Shown: piece after piece, positions 41,762 to 50,237 of the stretch | Layout: every line of letters begins with the position of its first letter | Position numbering within the stretch: the stretch's first letter is position 1 | From: Actinophytocola sp036555685 | Lineage (GTDB): Bacteria; Actinomycetota; Actinomycetes; Mycobacteriales; Pseudonocardiaceae | NCBI RefSeq assembly: GCF_036555685.1 | Contig: NZ_DATBKY010000306.1 | Coordinates: forward strand, 1-64,000 | Length of the DNA: 64,000 bases | Direction of reading: 5' to 3' | Notes under the pieces: model-generated | The model's database searches: none | Told to the model about the DNA's origin: nothing | The model's input: only the letters and a program-made list of their open reading frames with translations | Translations under genes and position numbers: made by a program

Positions 41762-44512
41762 GTGAGCGTGGCACAACCGACCCAGCTAACCCCGACCGAG
41801 CAGGATGCCCTGGTCAAGCAGATCGGGCTGGCGATGCTGCGGGTCGCGCCCGACGACTGGGAGCAGCTGACCGTCGACTACCGCGCGGTGGGCCGCTACT
41901 CCGAGTCGACGGGCAAGGTGGTCTACACCGACGGGGGGACCGAGCCGTGGACGATGCCGCCGGACCTGGCGGGGTTGTTCGCACGGCTACGTGGGGGCAT
42001 GTACCGCGAGGGGCGCGGGACGTGGTTCAACGCGAGGTACCGGCTCGACCACCCGTCGTCGTACAACCTCGAGTACGACCGCGAGGAGCCGAAGTGGGAC
42101 CTGCCGCCGCCGCCGCAGGCCTACCCCGACGACATGCGGATGTTCCCCCGCACGGATGACAACGTGCCGGCGTGGTTGCGCCGCAGGCTGGCCTCGGCGC
42201 CGCCCGCCCCGGGTGGCCCGCCGCCGCCGCGCTTCCGCGTGGCCCGGATCTTCGACGGCCCGAACCAGGCGGTGAACCGCCCGCCGGTCGCGCCGGACGA
42301 GGTGCGGGACGTGCTCGACTACCTCGACGCCGCGCCGCTGGCCGGACCCGCGCGCGGCTACGACATCGATCGCATGGGGCCGGACGGGCGGCAGTCGGTG
42401 CCGGTCGCGTTCCACACGGACGGCACCTGGATCTGGCCGGCCGCGGTCAACTACTACCTGCGTGAGCACAACATTCCGCCGGAGCCGGACCTCGTCAAGC
42501 ACATCGCGCGGCAGCACTTCGAGGTCCCGCTGATCGACGACTCGGTCCGGTCGGCCGCCGCCGCGTTCCTCGGTTCCGGTGGGCCGCCGCGGCCGCCGGG
42601 CCCTCCGCCCGGACCGCCACCTGGTCCGCCCGGTCCGGCGGGTCCGCCTGGTCCGCCGCCTGGACCGCCCGGTGCGCCGCCGACGCGGGCGATGGCACCG
42701 CCCCCGCCACCGCCCCCGGGCCCGCCCCCGCCACCGGTCACGAAGGTCGTGCCAGCGCCGAAGCCGATCGTCCCGCCGCCGGATCCCAGTGGTTCGGCCC
42801 CGCCGGCCGCATTGCCGTCGCAGGGTCCGCCGGCGCAGACGATCGACGCGCTGCGCGCGCGGCTGTCGGACCTCGGCGTGCCGGACACGGCGTTCCGGAT
42901 CGGCCCGCCGGGCGGGCGCGCGTGGACGATGGAGCAGACCGACGAGGGCTGGCGGGTCGGCTGGTACGACCGCGCGTTCGTGGCGCCGGCGATGTTCGAG
43001 GACGTCGCCGACGCGTCGGCGTTCTTGCTGGGCAAGCTGATGATGGACGCGGACCGCGGGCACGCGCCGGGCCCGGTGCACGTGGTGCCGGCGTCGTACG
43101 GCATGTCCGGCTCCGAGGGGTCCGGCAAGGACGCGGCACTGAGCTCCGACGAACCGGTGAGCCCGAGCCAGGAGCTCGAGGCTCCGCCGCCGGCAGCGGC
43201 CGCGGTCACGCCACCGCCTCCGCAGGCCGTCGACTACGGCCCGCCCGACGGCTACGGCCCGGGCGGCTTCGGCGCGGCACCGGACGCGGGCATGCCCGAC
43301 GGCGGCTTCGGCCCGGGTGCGCCGGGCACCTTCGGTCCGGCACCTGACGGCGGCGTGCCCGAGGCCGGTTTCGGTCCGGGCGCACCCGGCGGCTTCGGCC
43401 CCGCAGGCGGTTACCCGGAGCCCGCGGCCCCGGACTACGGACCGCCGGATGCCGGACCGGACTCCGGTCGGCACAGCCGCCACGGCGTCCCCGACACGGA
43501 CGGCCGGCCCGACAACGGCCGCTCGTCCTACGGCCAGCCGGAGGGCGCATACGGTGCCGCGGGCGGTCCCGACGGGTTCCGCCCGCCGGACGGCGGCTAC
43601 CACGAGCCCGACGACCTGCCCCGCCGCGGCGGGGGCCAGCCGGACGGCTACCGCCCACCCGATGGTGGCTACCACGAGCCCGACGATCTACCTCGCCGCG
43701 GCGCCGGCCAGCCGGTTCCGGGCGGCGGGTTCGGCCGGCCGGACGATCGAGTCGGCGCGGCCCGCGCGGGGTTCGAACCGGACGGCCCGTTCGGCAGGCA
43801 GCCGGACCCGCGTGGCTCGGAGCTGGAGCGGACCGAGTTCGCCCGGCCGGACGCGCTGCTGGCCGACTCCCCGCCCTCGGGTTTCGAGCGTCCCGACGTG
43901 TCCGGGCCACCGTCGCCGCAGTCGGGCTTCGACCGTCCGGACATGCCGGCCTCGCCTCGCGCGGGTTTCGAGCGTCCCGACCTGTCCGGGCCACCGTCGC
44001 CACAGTCCGGTTTCGACCGACCGGAGTTCTCGCGGTCCGGTGCCGGTGGTCCCGAACCGGGGCGGCCGGACTCACCGGGGCCGGGCGCGCGCGCTGGTGA
44101 TCAGACGATGGTCGCCCGGCCGGCGCCGGCCGGGTCGGCAGCCGCGCCGGTGTCCGGCGACTGGCCGATCAGCCCGCTGCCCGGCGAGCCGCCGCTGACG
44201 TTGTTCCGCGGCAAGCGGCTCGTGGAGCTGGAACCGGGCATGGAGATCGACCGGTTCGGCGAGGACGACGGCAACCTCGTGTACGCACAGGGCACGCCGT
44301 TCCGGGAGCGGTCGCTGGTGCCGGAGTGGGTGGAGCGGCCGTACCACGTGTACCAGGTCCGGCAGCCGGTGCAGGTGCTGACCGGCGCGGCGATCCCGTG
44401 GTTCGACCAGCCCGGCGGCGGGACGGCGTACCTGCTGCCCGACGCGATCGGCGAGCTGGTCGCGATGGGCCGGCTCGTGGAGGTCAACGGCAGGGAGCGG
44501 CCGCCGAGCTAG
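41762..44512 (+). CDS. Multidomain protein with C-terminal TNT NAD-glycohydrolase toxin domain
   Basis: A 916-residue protein. Residues 1-150 resemble the YezG/DUF600 immunity-like fold (LTPTEQDALVKQIGLAMLRVAPDDWEQ). A second, related module follows at 150-270 (FHTDGTWIWPAAVNYYL). After a polyproline stretch (276-340) there is a small alpha/beta domain (358-433). The linker at 430-800 is Gly/Pro/Asp-rich and repetitive. The C-terminal TNT domain (800-913) shows LEPGMEIDRFG, GTPFRERSLVPEW and PWFDQPGGGTAY, as in the NAD-degrading toxin of mycobacterial CpnT. No signal peptide or WXG motif is seen. The start is GTG 41762, with AGGGAAG upstream. Confidence 0.88.
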   Translation: MSVAQPTQLTPTEQDALVKQIGLAMLRVAPDDWEQLTVDYRAVGRYSESTGKVVYTDGGTEPWTMPPDLAGLFARLRGGMYREGRGTWFNARYRLDHPSSYNLEYDREEPKWDLPPPPQAYPDDMRMFPRTDDNVPAWLRRRLASAPPAPGGPPPPRFRVARIFDGPNQAVNRPPVAPDEVRDVLDYLDAAPLAGPARGYDIDRMGPDGRQSVPVAFHTDGTWIWPAAVNYYLREHNIPPEPDLVKHIARQHFEVPLIDDSVRSAAAAFLGSGGPPRPPGPPPGPPPGPPGPAGPPGPPPGPPGAPPTRAMAPPPPPPPGPPPPPVTKVVPAPKPIVPPPDPSGSAPPAALPSQGPPAQTIDALRARLSDLGVPDTAFRIGPPGGRAWTMEQTDEGWRVGWYDRAFVAPAMFEDVADASAFLLGKLMMDADRGHAPGPVHVVPASYGMSGSEGSGKDAALSSDEPVSPSQELEAPPPAAAAVTPPPPQAVDYGPPDGYGPGGFGAAPDAGMPDGGFGPGAPGTFGPAPDGGVPEAGFGPGAPGGFGPAGGYPEPAAPDYGPPDAGPDSGRHSRHGVPDTDGRPDNGRSSYGQPEGAYGAAGGPDGFRPPDGGYHEPDDLPRRGGGQPDGYRPPDGGYHEPDDLPRRGAGQPVPGGGFGRPDDRVGAARAGFEPDGPFGRQPDPRGSELERTEFARPDALLADSPPSGFERPDVSGPPSPQSGFDRPDMPASPRAGFERPDLSGPPSPQSGFDRPEFSRSGAGGPEPGRPDSPGPGARAGDQTMVARPAPAGSAAAPVSGDWPISPLPGEPPLTLFRGKRLVELEPGMEIDRFGEDDGNLVYAQGTPFRERSLVPEWVERPYHVYQVRQPVQVLTGAAIPWFDQPGGGTAYLLPDAIGELVAMGRLVEVNGRERPPS
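43574..44040 (+). repeat. In-frame repeats in the TNT-protein linker
   Basis: A 72-bp unit encoding GYRPPDGGYHEPDDLPRRG occurs at 43574-43645 and 43646-43717. An 84-bp unit (GFERPD-SGPPSPQSGFDRPD) occurs at 43880-43963 and from 43964. Copies differ mainly at synonymous positions, consistent with duplications that have since diverged. Confidence 0.8.
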
Positions 44513-45105
44513 CTCGAGGTGTCGACGCGCAGCCCGTGAGCGGCGGCGAACGCGACGGCGGTATCCAGGTCGACGAGGGCGCCGCCGAGCTTGGCGTGTG
44601 TCAGACCGGTGGCGTCGAGCTGTGCTTCGCGGAGGTCGGCGCCGTCGAACTTCGCCTCCAGCAGGCGGGCGCCGGTGAGGTCCGCGCCGCGCAGGTCGGT
44701 GTTGCGTAGGTCGGCGCCCATGAGGTTGGCCTCGCGGAAGCGAAGGCCGGCGAGGTTGGTCGTGCGCAATGCGGCCTCGGAGAGGCTCGCGAGCGTGAGG
44801 TCGCAGTCGGTGATCTTCCACGGCCGGAACCGGCATTCGACGAAGGTCGAGCCGAGCAGGCTGCAGCCGGTGAACTCGCTCTCGGTCAGCGTGGTGCGCT
44901 TGAAGGTGCAGGAGCGGAAGGCGCTGGAGCGGTGCCGCGACTCGCCGAGATCGGTGCGGGTGAAGTCGCAGTTGTCGAAGGTGCAGCCCTTGGTGATGAG
45001 GCCGCGCAGGTCGGCTTCGGCGAAGGTGCAGTCCTCGAACGCGCGGCCGGTCCACTCCTGCCCGGTGAGGACGGCGTCCGCATAGTTCTCGTCCCGTTCG
45101 GTCAT
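44509..45105 (-). CDS. Pentapeptide-repeat protein
   Basis: A 198-residue protein made almost entirely of pentapeptide repeats (A/C-D/N-L/F-x-x), such as FEDCTFAEADLRG, ANLMGADLRNTDLRGADLTGARL and FDGADLREAQLDATGL. It should form a right-handed quadrilateral beta helix. Such proteins can mimic DNA and protect gyrase (Qnr/MfpA), but many have other roles. It converges on the TNT gene, and the two stop codons share the palindrome CTAG. A role as cognate immunity protein is only a guess from position. Confidence 0.9.
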   Translation of the reverse strand: MTERDENYADAVLTGQEWTGRAFEDCTFAEADLRGLITKGCTFDNCDFTRTDLGESRHRSSAFRSCTFKRTTLTESEFTGCSLLGSTFVECRFRPWKITDCDLTLASLSEAALRTTNLAGLRFREANLMGADLRNTDLRGADLTGARLLEAKFDGADLREAQLDATGLTHAKLGGALVDLDTAVAFAAAHGLRVDTSS

Positions 45106-45114
45106 GGGGGCACT

Positions 45115-45543
45115 CTATGGAACGACCACGACAGGCCGGCGCGCGTCGTTGACGAGCGAGCGCGTCACGCCGCCCCCGCGCCCGACGACGATGCAGTCGG
45201 CCCGCCGGTCCTCGGCCACGGCCTCCAGTCCGTGGGCCGGATCTCCGCGGTAGTGGACGAGCTCCCACTGCACGCCGGACTGATCGAGATAGGCGGACGC
45301 GGCCTGGTGCAGCTCCGCGACGTACTCGCTGGCCGCCTCGGCCGCGGTGGCCATGCCGAGGGGCGACCAGTAGGCGGGCCCGGCAAGCGCCTCGACGTAG
45401 ACGAGGACGAGCAACGCCCGCTCGCGGCGGGCGAGCCCACTGGCCCAGGCGGCGGCGTGCAGCGCCCGATCGCCCCCGTCAACCCCGACCACGATCACGG
45501 CAAGCCCGTCCTTGCCGATCTCGAAATCGCCCCGTCGCGACAC
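45115..45543 (-). CDS. Universal stress protein (UspA fold)
   Basis: A 142-residue single-domain USP with the strand VIVVGVDGGDRALHAAAWA at the start. The nucleotide-binding end is only partly conserved: VGRGGGVTRSLVNDARRPVVVV corresponds to the usual G-x2-G-x9-G-S/T motif. ATP binding is therefore uncertain. It ends 9 bp before the pentapeptide gene on the same strand, suggesting co-transcription. Confidence 0.87.
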   Translation of the reverse strand: MSRRGDFEIGKDGLAVIVVGVDGGDRALHAAAWASGLARRERALLVLVYVEALAGPAYWSPLGMATAAEAASEYVAELHQAASAYLDQSGVQWELVHYRGDPAHGLEAVAEDRRADCIVVGRGGGVTRSLVNDARRPVVVVP

Positions 45544-46204
45544 GCTTGGATCTTAGATCCGTTGCTCTGCAAGGACATAGGGCCCATCGGGTGCTCACCA
45601 ACGCGCTCTTTGTTACGCGCCGCGTTCACCCGGCTGTCTCTTGCTCTCGACTGCCCGCATGCGTCGGCCGGCGGATTGTGCCTTGCTCAGCTCTCGTGTG
45701 GAGTGATCCGCTGAGAGCGTCGCTGCGGTGCGGATCCCCAACACCGCTGGACCTCGTGCCCGCCCACCCCACAGCTGTCCGGACATCGCACTGGCGCATC
45801 TGGCCTCGCGTTGGCAAAGCCCCACCACTCCCGGGGGCCACCCACGTTCCAGTCTACCGGCGGTGGGTGTGAGGAGGCGGGATCGCTGTCGCCTGTGGAC
45901 AACTGCGGCGTGCGAATGGAAGATCCGACCGACTTGCCTGCTGCACAACGGTTTTCGAGGCATTCCTGGCGATGGATCCCCCGATTGCCAAGCCTAGTAG
46001 GCAGGGCCGACGGTTCGAGCGCGTCGACGGCTGGTGTGTGGACAACTCGTGTCGGGCCGCGGGTCAAGGGGGCCGGGTTCACGAATCGCCGGAGCTGCGC
46101 GTCTGCTGCCCGCGGCTCAGCGTCTACTTTCGATTCGTGAGGTCACGCATCAGCCCACCCCCGGTGCGGTGCGGTGCGGTGCGGGTTGCGGGCGGGACTG
46201 CGGG
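45544..46204. other. About 660-bp region without a recognisable gene
   Basis: Its base composition is less GC-rich and less codon-biased than the flanks. Several frames of 60-130 codons are open on both strands, but none has a ribosome binding site plus typical codon use. It contains two perfect TGTGGACAA sites (45894-45902 and 46037-46045) about 140 bp apart. It may be decayed DNA or a regulatory region. Confidence 0.6.
45894..46045 (-). promoter_or_regulatory. Pair of perfect DnaA-box-like TTGTCCACA sites
   Basis: Both sites, 45894-45902 and 46037-46045, match the Streptomyces-type DnaA box exactly and lie in the same orientation, in gene-free DNA. There is no dnaA, dnaN or gyr gene nearby, so an origin is not supported. 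Confidence 0.4.
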
Positions 46205-49200
46205 TTAGCGGAAGTCCCTTGACTTGGCGGGGATGCTCAGGTCCAAGGGCTCCAGGTGGTCGGCCAGGATGCTTGTTACGCCTTCTGCACTCTCGACCAT
46301 GCCGCGGACCAGCAGGGCCGACGAGTTCCTCGCGATGCGGCGGTAGCGGGTCCACAGGCCTGGCGAGCAGACGACGTTGATCATGCCCGTCTCGTCCTCC
46401 AGGTTGAGGAACGTCACGCCGCCCGAGGTGGCGGGGCGTTGGCGGTGGGTTACCGCGCCGCCGATGAAGACGCGGGTGGCGTTGTCCTTTTCGGACACCG
46501 TCTTGATCGGGCGTGCGCCTACCTCGTTCAGGTGGGCTCTCAGGAACTCCGTCGGGAACGTGTCCGGGGACAGGCCAGTCGCCCAGACGTCGGCCACCGT
46601 CAGTTCCAGCGGGGTCATGCCGGGCAGCGACGGCGCGGTCGCGCCCACCGCGGTGCCCGGCAGCCGGTCGGGTCGTTCGCCGGCCACCGCGCCTGCTGCC
46701 CACAGGGCTTCGCGGCGTGCCAGGTCGAAGCAGTCGAACGCGCCCGCCGTGGAGAGGGCCTCGATCTGCGCCCTCGTCAGCTGCACCCGACGCGCGAGAT
46801 CGGTCATGTCCGCGTACGGGCCGTTGTCCTCGCGCTCGGTGACGATCTTGCCGGCCAGCTCGTCGCCGATCGTGCGCACGGTGCCCAGGCCCGTGCGCAC
46901 CGCCGGTCCCGCGCTGTCGTGTTCGTCGCGAGGATCGCGTGGGCGTAGCGCGAAGCCCGATGGTTCGAGCGTCGCGTACGAGAGGCTGGCGTTGATGTCC
47001 GGCCCGCGGACGGTGACCAGGTGCCGTCGGGCGTCGGCCACCAGCGACTGCGGCGAGTAGAAGCCCATCGGCTGCGCGCGCAGGAGCGCGGCGCAGAACG
47101 CGGCCGGGTAGTACAGCTTGAACCACGCGCTCGCGAACACCAGGTACGCGAAGCTCAGCGCGTGACTTTCCGGGAAGCCGAAGTTGGCGAACGCGAGCAG
47201 CTTCTCGTAGATCCGCCCGGCCAGGTCGGCGTCGATCCCGTGCTTCGCCGCTCCGGCGTAGAAGCGCTCGCGTAACCGCTCCATCCGCCGCGTCGACCGC
47301 TTGGCGCCCATCGCGCGGCGAAGCTCGTCGGCTTCGGCAGGCGTGAAGTCGGCGATGTCCACGGCCATCTGCATCAGCTGTTCCTGGAACAGCGGCACGC
47401 CCTTGGTCTTGTGCAGGGCCTTCTTCAGCAGCGGATGGTCGTAGGTGACTTCTTCCTGTCCGTTGGCACGGCGGATGTACGGGTGGACCGAGCCGCCCTG
47501 GATCGGGCCTGGGCGGATCAGCGCGACCTCGACCACCAGGTCGTAGAACTCCTTTGGCTTCAACCGGGGCAGCGTGGCCATCTGCGCGCGGCTCTCGACC
47601 TGGAACACGCCGACCGAGTCAGCGCGCGTCAGCATCTCGTAGACGTGCTCGTCGTCGAGGTCGAGCCTGTCGATGTTCACCGTCGTGCCGTGGTGCTCCT
47701 CGACCATCTCCACCATGTACCGCAACGCGGAGAGCATGCCCAGGCCGAGCAGGTCGAACTTGACCAGACCGGCGGCCGCGCAGTCGTCCTTGTCCCACTG
47801 CACGACCGTGCGTTTGTCCATCCGCGCACGTTCGACCGGGCACACCTCGCTGACCGGCCGGTCGCAGATCACCATGCCGCCGGAGTGGATGCCCAGGTGC
47901 CGCGGGAAGTGCTCCAGCTGTCCGGCGAGCTCGAGCACGGCCGCCGGCACGTCGTGGTGGTTGTCCGCCACAGTGGACTCGAGTGGCCCCCAGCGGTCGA
48001 TCTGCTTGCTCCACGCGTCCTGCTGCCCGGGCGAGTAGCCGAGGGCCTTGGCCATGTCACGCACCGCGGACTTCGCGCGGTAGGAGATGACGTTGGCGAC
48101 CTGGGCGGCGTGCCGGCGGTCGTAGCGCTCGTAGACGTACTGGATTGCCTCCTCGCGGCGGTCGGACTCGATGTCGAGGTCGATGTCCGGCGGGCCGTCG
48201 CGGGCCGGGGCGAGGAACCGTTCGAACAGCAGGTTCCATTTCACGGCGTCGACCTTGGTGATGCCGAGCGCGTAGCAGACGGCGGAGTTGGCCGCCGATC
48301 CCCTGCCCTGGCAGTAGATCCCGTTGCGTCGGCAGAAGTCGACGATGTCGGACACGATCAGGAAGTAGCCGGGGAAGCCCAGCTCCTCGATGACACGCAG
48401 CTCGTGCTCTATTTGTGCGTAGGCCTTCGGGTTGGCCCCGGGAGTGCCGTACTGCCGCAGCGCGCCGGCGTAGGTCTTCTCGCGCAGGTAGCTGTCCTCG
48501 GTGTGGCCGCCGACCTCGAACGGTGGGAGCTCGGGCGCCACCAGCTTGAGGTCGAAGGACAGTTCGACGCCGAGAAGCGCGGCGCGTTGCACGGCGCCCG
48601 GATACCGCGCGAACCGCCGGCTCATCTCCGCGCCCGAGCGCAGGTAGGCCGTCGGCGCGGGCGGCAGCCAGCCGTCGAGCTCGTCGAGCGAGCGGCGGGC
48701 GCGCACCGCGGCCATGGCGGCGGCGAGGTCGCCGCGGTTCGGGTGCGCGTAGTGCACGGCATTGGTGGCGACGACCGGCAGGTGCAGGTCCATGGCCATC
48801 TTTGCGAGCAGGTCGTTGTGCATGGTGTCGAGCGGCATGCCGTGGTCGATGAGCTCTAAGTACACCCGGTCCTTGCCGAACCGGTCGACGAGACGGGTGA
48901 GCTCGGCGAACGCGGCGGCCGGGCCGTCGCGCAGCAACGCCGCGCGCACGGCACCCTTGCGGCAGCCGGTCAGCACGACGCACTCACTCGCGGTCTCGGC
49001 GACGACCTCGTCGTAGTCGTAGACCGGCTGTCCCTTCTCGCTGTCGTCGGCGAGCTGGGCCGTGGTGATCGTGCGGCAGAGCTGCCGGTACCCGGCGGGA
49101 CCGGTGGCGAGGAGGAGCAAGTGCTCGCCCTCCGGGTCGGCGACGCCGTTCTGCGGTTCGTGCAGGCCGAGGCTGAGCTCGGCACCGAACACCGTGCGGA

Positions 49201-49570
49201 CGCCGAGTTCCTTCGCGGCCTCGGCGAAACGGACGACGCCGTACATGCCGTCGTGGTCGGTGATCGCGATCGCGTCCAGCCCGAGGAGTGCGGCCGCCTC
49301 GATGAGCTCCTCGGGGTGGCTGGCGCCGTCGAGAAAGCTGAAGTTCGAGTGGCAATGCAACTCGGCGTAGGGCGTTCGGGTCTCGGCACCGGCGAGGTCG
49401 GTGGGGCCGGGTGGGCCGAGGCCGGCTGGCGCGGTGTAGCGCTCCCGGTGTCTGGACCAGGCGGGGCTGTCGCCGCCGTCGCCGCGGATCCCGGCCTTCT
49501 TCTCGGGTGGCCGGCCGGAGAGGATGCGTTCTACTTCGGACCAGCTGACCGGTGGGTTGTTCCAGCCCAT
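46205..49570 (-). CDS. dnaE2: Error-prone DNA polymerase III alpha-like subunit DnaE2 (ImuC)
   Basis: A 1121-residue C-family polymerase used for translesion synthesis in the SOS response. The N-terminus MGWNNPPVSWSEVERIL is the DnaE2 hallmark. A PHP domain (65-290, YAELHCHSNFSFLDGA and ITDHDGMYG) is followed by the palm with PDIDLDIE near residue 460 carrying catalytic Asp residues. A helix-hairpin-helix region comes next, then a C-terminal OB fold (1020-1110, TRVFIGGAVTHRQRP). ATG 49570 is fixed by a TGATG overlap with the upstream gene; ATG 49579 is the alternative. It works with ImuB and ImuA'. Confidence 0.96.
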   Translation of the reverse strand: MGWNNPPVSWSEVERILSGRPPEKKAGIRGDGGDSPAWSRHRERYTAPAGLGPPGPTDLAGAETRTPYAELHCHSNFSFLDGASHPEELIEAAALLGLDAIAITDHDGMYGVVRFAEAAKELGVRTVFGAELSLGLHEPQNGVADPEGEHLLLLATGPAGYRQLCRTITTAQLADDSEKGQPVYDYDEVVAETASECVVLTGCRKGAVRAALLRDGPAAAFAELTRLVDRFGKDRVYLELIDHGMPLDTMHNDLLAKMAMDLHLPVVATNAVHYAHPNRGDLAAAMAAVRARRSLDELDGWLPPAPTAYLRSGAEMSRRFARYPGAVQRAALLGVELSFDLKLVAPELPPFEVGGHTEDSYLREKTYAGALRQYGTPGANPKAYAQIEHELRVIEELGFPGYFLIVSDIVDFCRRNGIYCQGRGSAANSAVCYALGITKVDAVKWNLLFERFLAPARDGPPDIDLDIESDRREEAIQYVYERYDRRHAAQVANVISYRAKSAVRDMAKALGYSPGQQDAWSKQIDRWGPLESTVADNHHDVPAAVLELAGQLEHFPRHLGIHSGGMVICDRPVSEVCPVERARMDKRTVVQWDKDDCAAAGLVKFDLLGLGMLSALRYMVEMVEEHHGTTVNIDRLDLDDEHVYEMLTRADSVGVFQVESRAQMATLPRLKPKEFYDLVVEVALIRPGPIQGGSVHPYIRRANGQEEVTYDHPLLKKALHKTKGVPLFQEQLMQMAVDIADFTPAEADELRRAMGAKRSTRRMERLRERFYAGAAKHGIDADLAGRIYEKLLAFANFGFPESHALSFAYLVFASAWFKLYYPAAFCAALLRAQPMGFYSPQSLVADARRHLVTVRGPDINASLSYATLEPSGFALRPRDPRDEHDSAGPAVRTGLGTVRTIGDELAGKIVTEREDNGPYADMTDLARRVQLTRAQIEALSTAGAFDCFDLARREALWAAGAVAGERPDRLPGTAVGATAPSLPGMTPLELTVADVWATGLSPDTFPTEFLRAHLNEVGARPIKTVSEKDNATRVFIGGAVTHRQRPATSGGVTFLNLEDETGMINVVCSPGLWTRYRRIARNSSALLVRGMVESAEGVTSILADHLEPLDLSIPAKSRDFR

Positions 49571-50031
49571 CAGCGACATCTCGCTCGCGACGTGGCAGCA
49601 CTCGGGCGGGCGGTTGTGGTGACTGGTGGGCTGGTTGGGCAAGGACCGGTTGCGACGGAGCCGCCGCCGCGGGAGCCGGCGCTCGTGGCAAAACCGTTCG
49701 CGACGGGATGACTGGCGGCGATGGTGCCATCGGTTGGTATGGCGGCGAAGCTGACACGGCCGGGCGTGGCGGCGCACGCCGGATCGGGTGACTGCTCCGG
49801 AGAGGCGAGATCGACCTCGTTGCGGATCGTCGACGAGGCAGCCGGATTGGCAGCGGCGAAACCGCCCCGGGCCGGGCTGTCCAGCGCCTCGATTCGCAGC
49901 AGATCGGCGACGTTGTCGGCTACCTCGGCCCGGGGCGGCGAGTGTGGGGCTGAGAAGGTCGGCTTGGTTGGGGCGTGGTGGGGCGGCCCGGCGGGCGGGT
50001 GTGTCGATGGTGGTTGGGCTTCGTGGTTCAT
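49570..50031 (-). CDS. Proline/Ala-rich protein of unknown function in the mutasome operon
   Basis: A 153-residue frame (MNHEAQPPSTHPPAGPPHHA...) of low complexity with one ordered-looking segment (AEVADNVADLLRIEALD, residues 35-51). Third positions are GC-rich. Both ends are coupled by TGATG: its ATG overlaps the stop of the 68-aa gene and its stop overlaps the dnaE2 ATG. That double overlap is the main reason to call it. No homologue was recognised. It could be a disordered adaptor, or the frame could be fortuitous. Confidence 0.5.
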   Translation of the reverse strand: MNHEAQPPSTHPPAGPPHHAPTKPTFSAPHSPPRAEVADNVADLLRIEALDSPARGGFAAANPAASSTIRNEVDLASPEQSPDPACAATPGRVSFAAIPTDGTIAASHPVANGFATSAGSRGGGSVATGPCPTSPPVTTTARPSAATSRARCR

Positions 50032-50237
50032 CAGCGGGCTCGGATGTTCTCCGGGGAGTGGCGGGGGGCGGGGACGAGCAGATCCAAGCCCAGTAAGTCC
50101 TCGTCCGGGTCGGGGACGGCTCGGCTCAGGTACGGGTAGCCCGCTACGCACACCGGGTTCGGGTGGCCGATGACGAACTGGCGGCAGCTGCCGTCCAGGG
50201 TGCGGCACTCCGGGCAGGCTCGGGGGTCTCGCGGCAT
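50031..50237 (-). CDS. Small CxxC protein between imuB and dnaE2
   Basis: A 68-residue protein starting MPRDPRACPECRTLDGSC with three close cysteines (CPEC then C) and a fourth in NPVCVAGYPY, enough for a single zinc site. The rest is acidic and ordered-looking (VPDPDEDLLGLDLLVPAP). Its ATG overlaps the imuB stop (TGATG) and its stop overlaps the next start in the same way. The position inside the SOS mutasome operon suggests an accessory role, but no function is known to me. Confidence 0.7.
   Translation of the reverse strand: MPRDPRACPECRTLDGSCRQFVIGHPNPVCVAGYPYLSRAVPDPDEDLLGLDLLVPAPRHSPENIRAR

Noticed and set aside
45894..46045. Replication origin
   Set aside because: Only two boxes are present, with no AT-rich unwinding region and no dnaA, dnaN or related genes in the window.
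45613..46140. Several frames of 80-131 codons on both strands
   Set aside because: None has a ribosome binding site, typical codon use or a recognisable family, and they overlap each other heavily.
49721..50173. Plus-strand frame of 150 codons upstream of dnaE2
   Set aside because: It has no ribosome binding site and a Gly/Ser-rich translation, and it is antisense to two frames joined by TGATG couplings, which are better supported.
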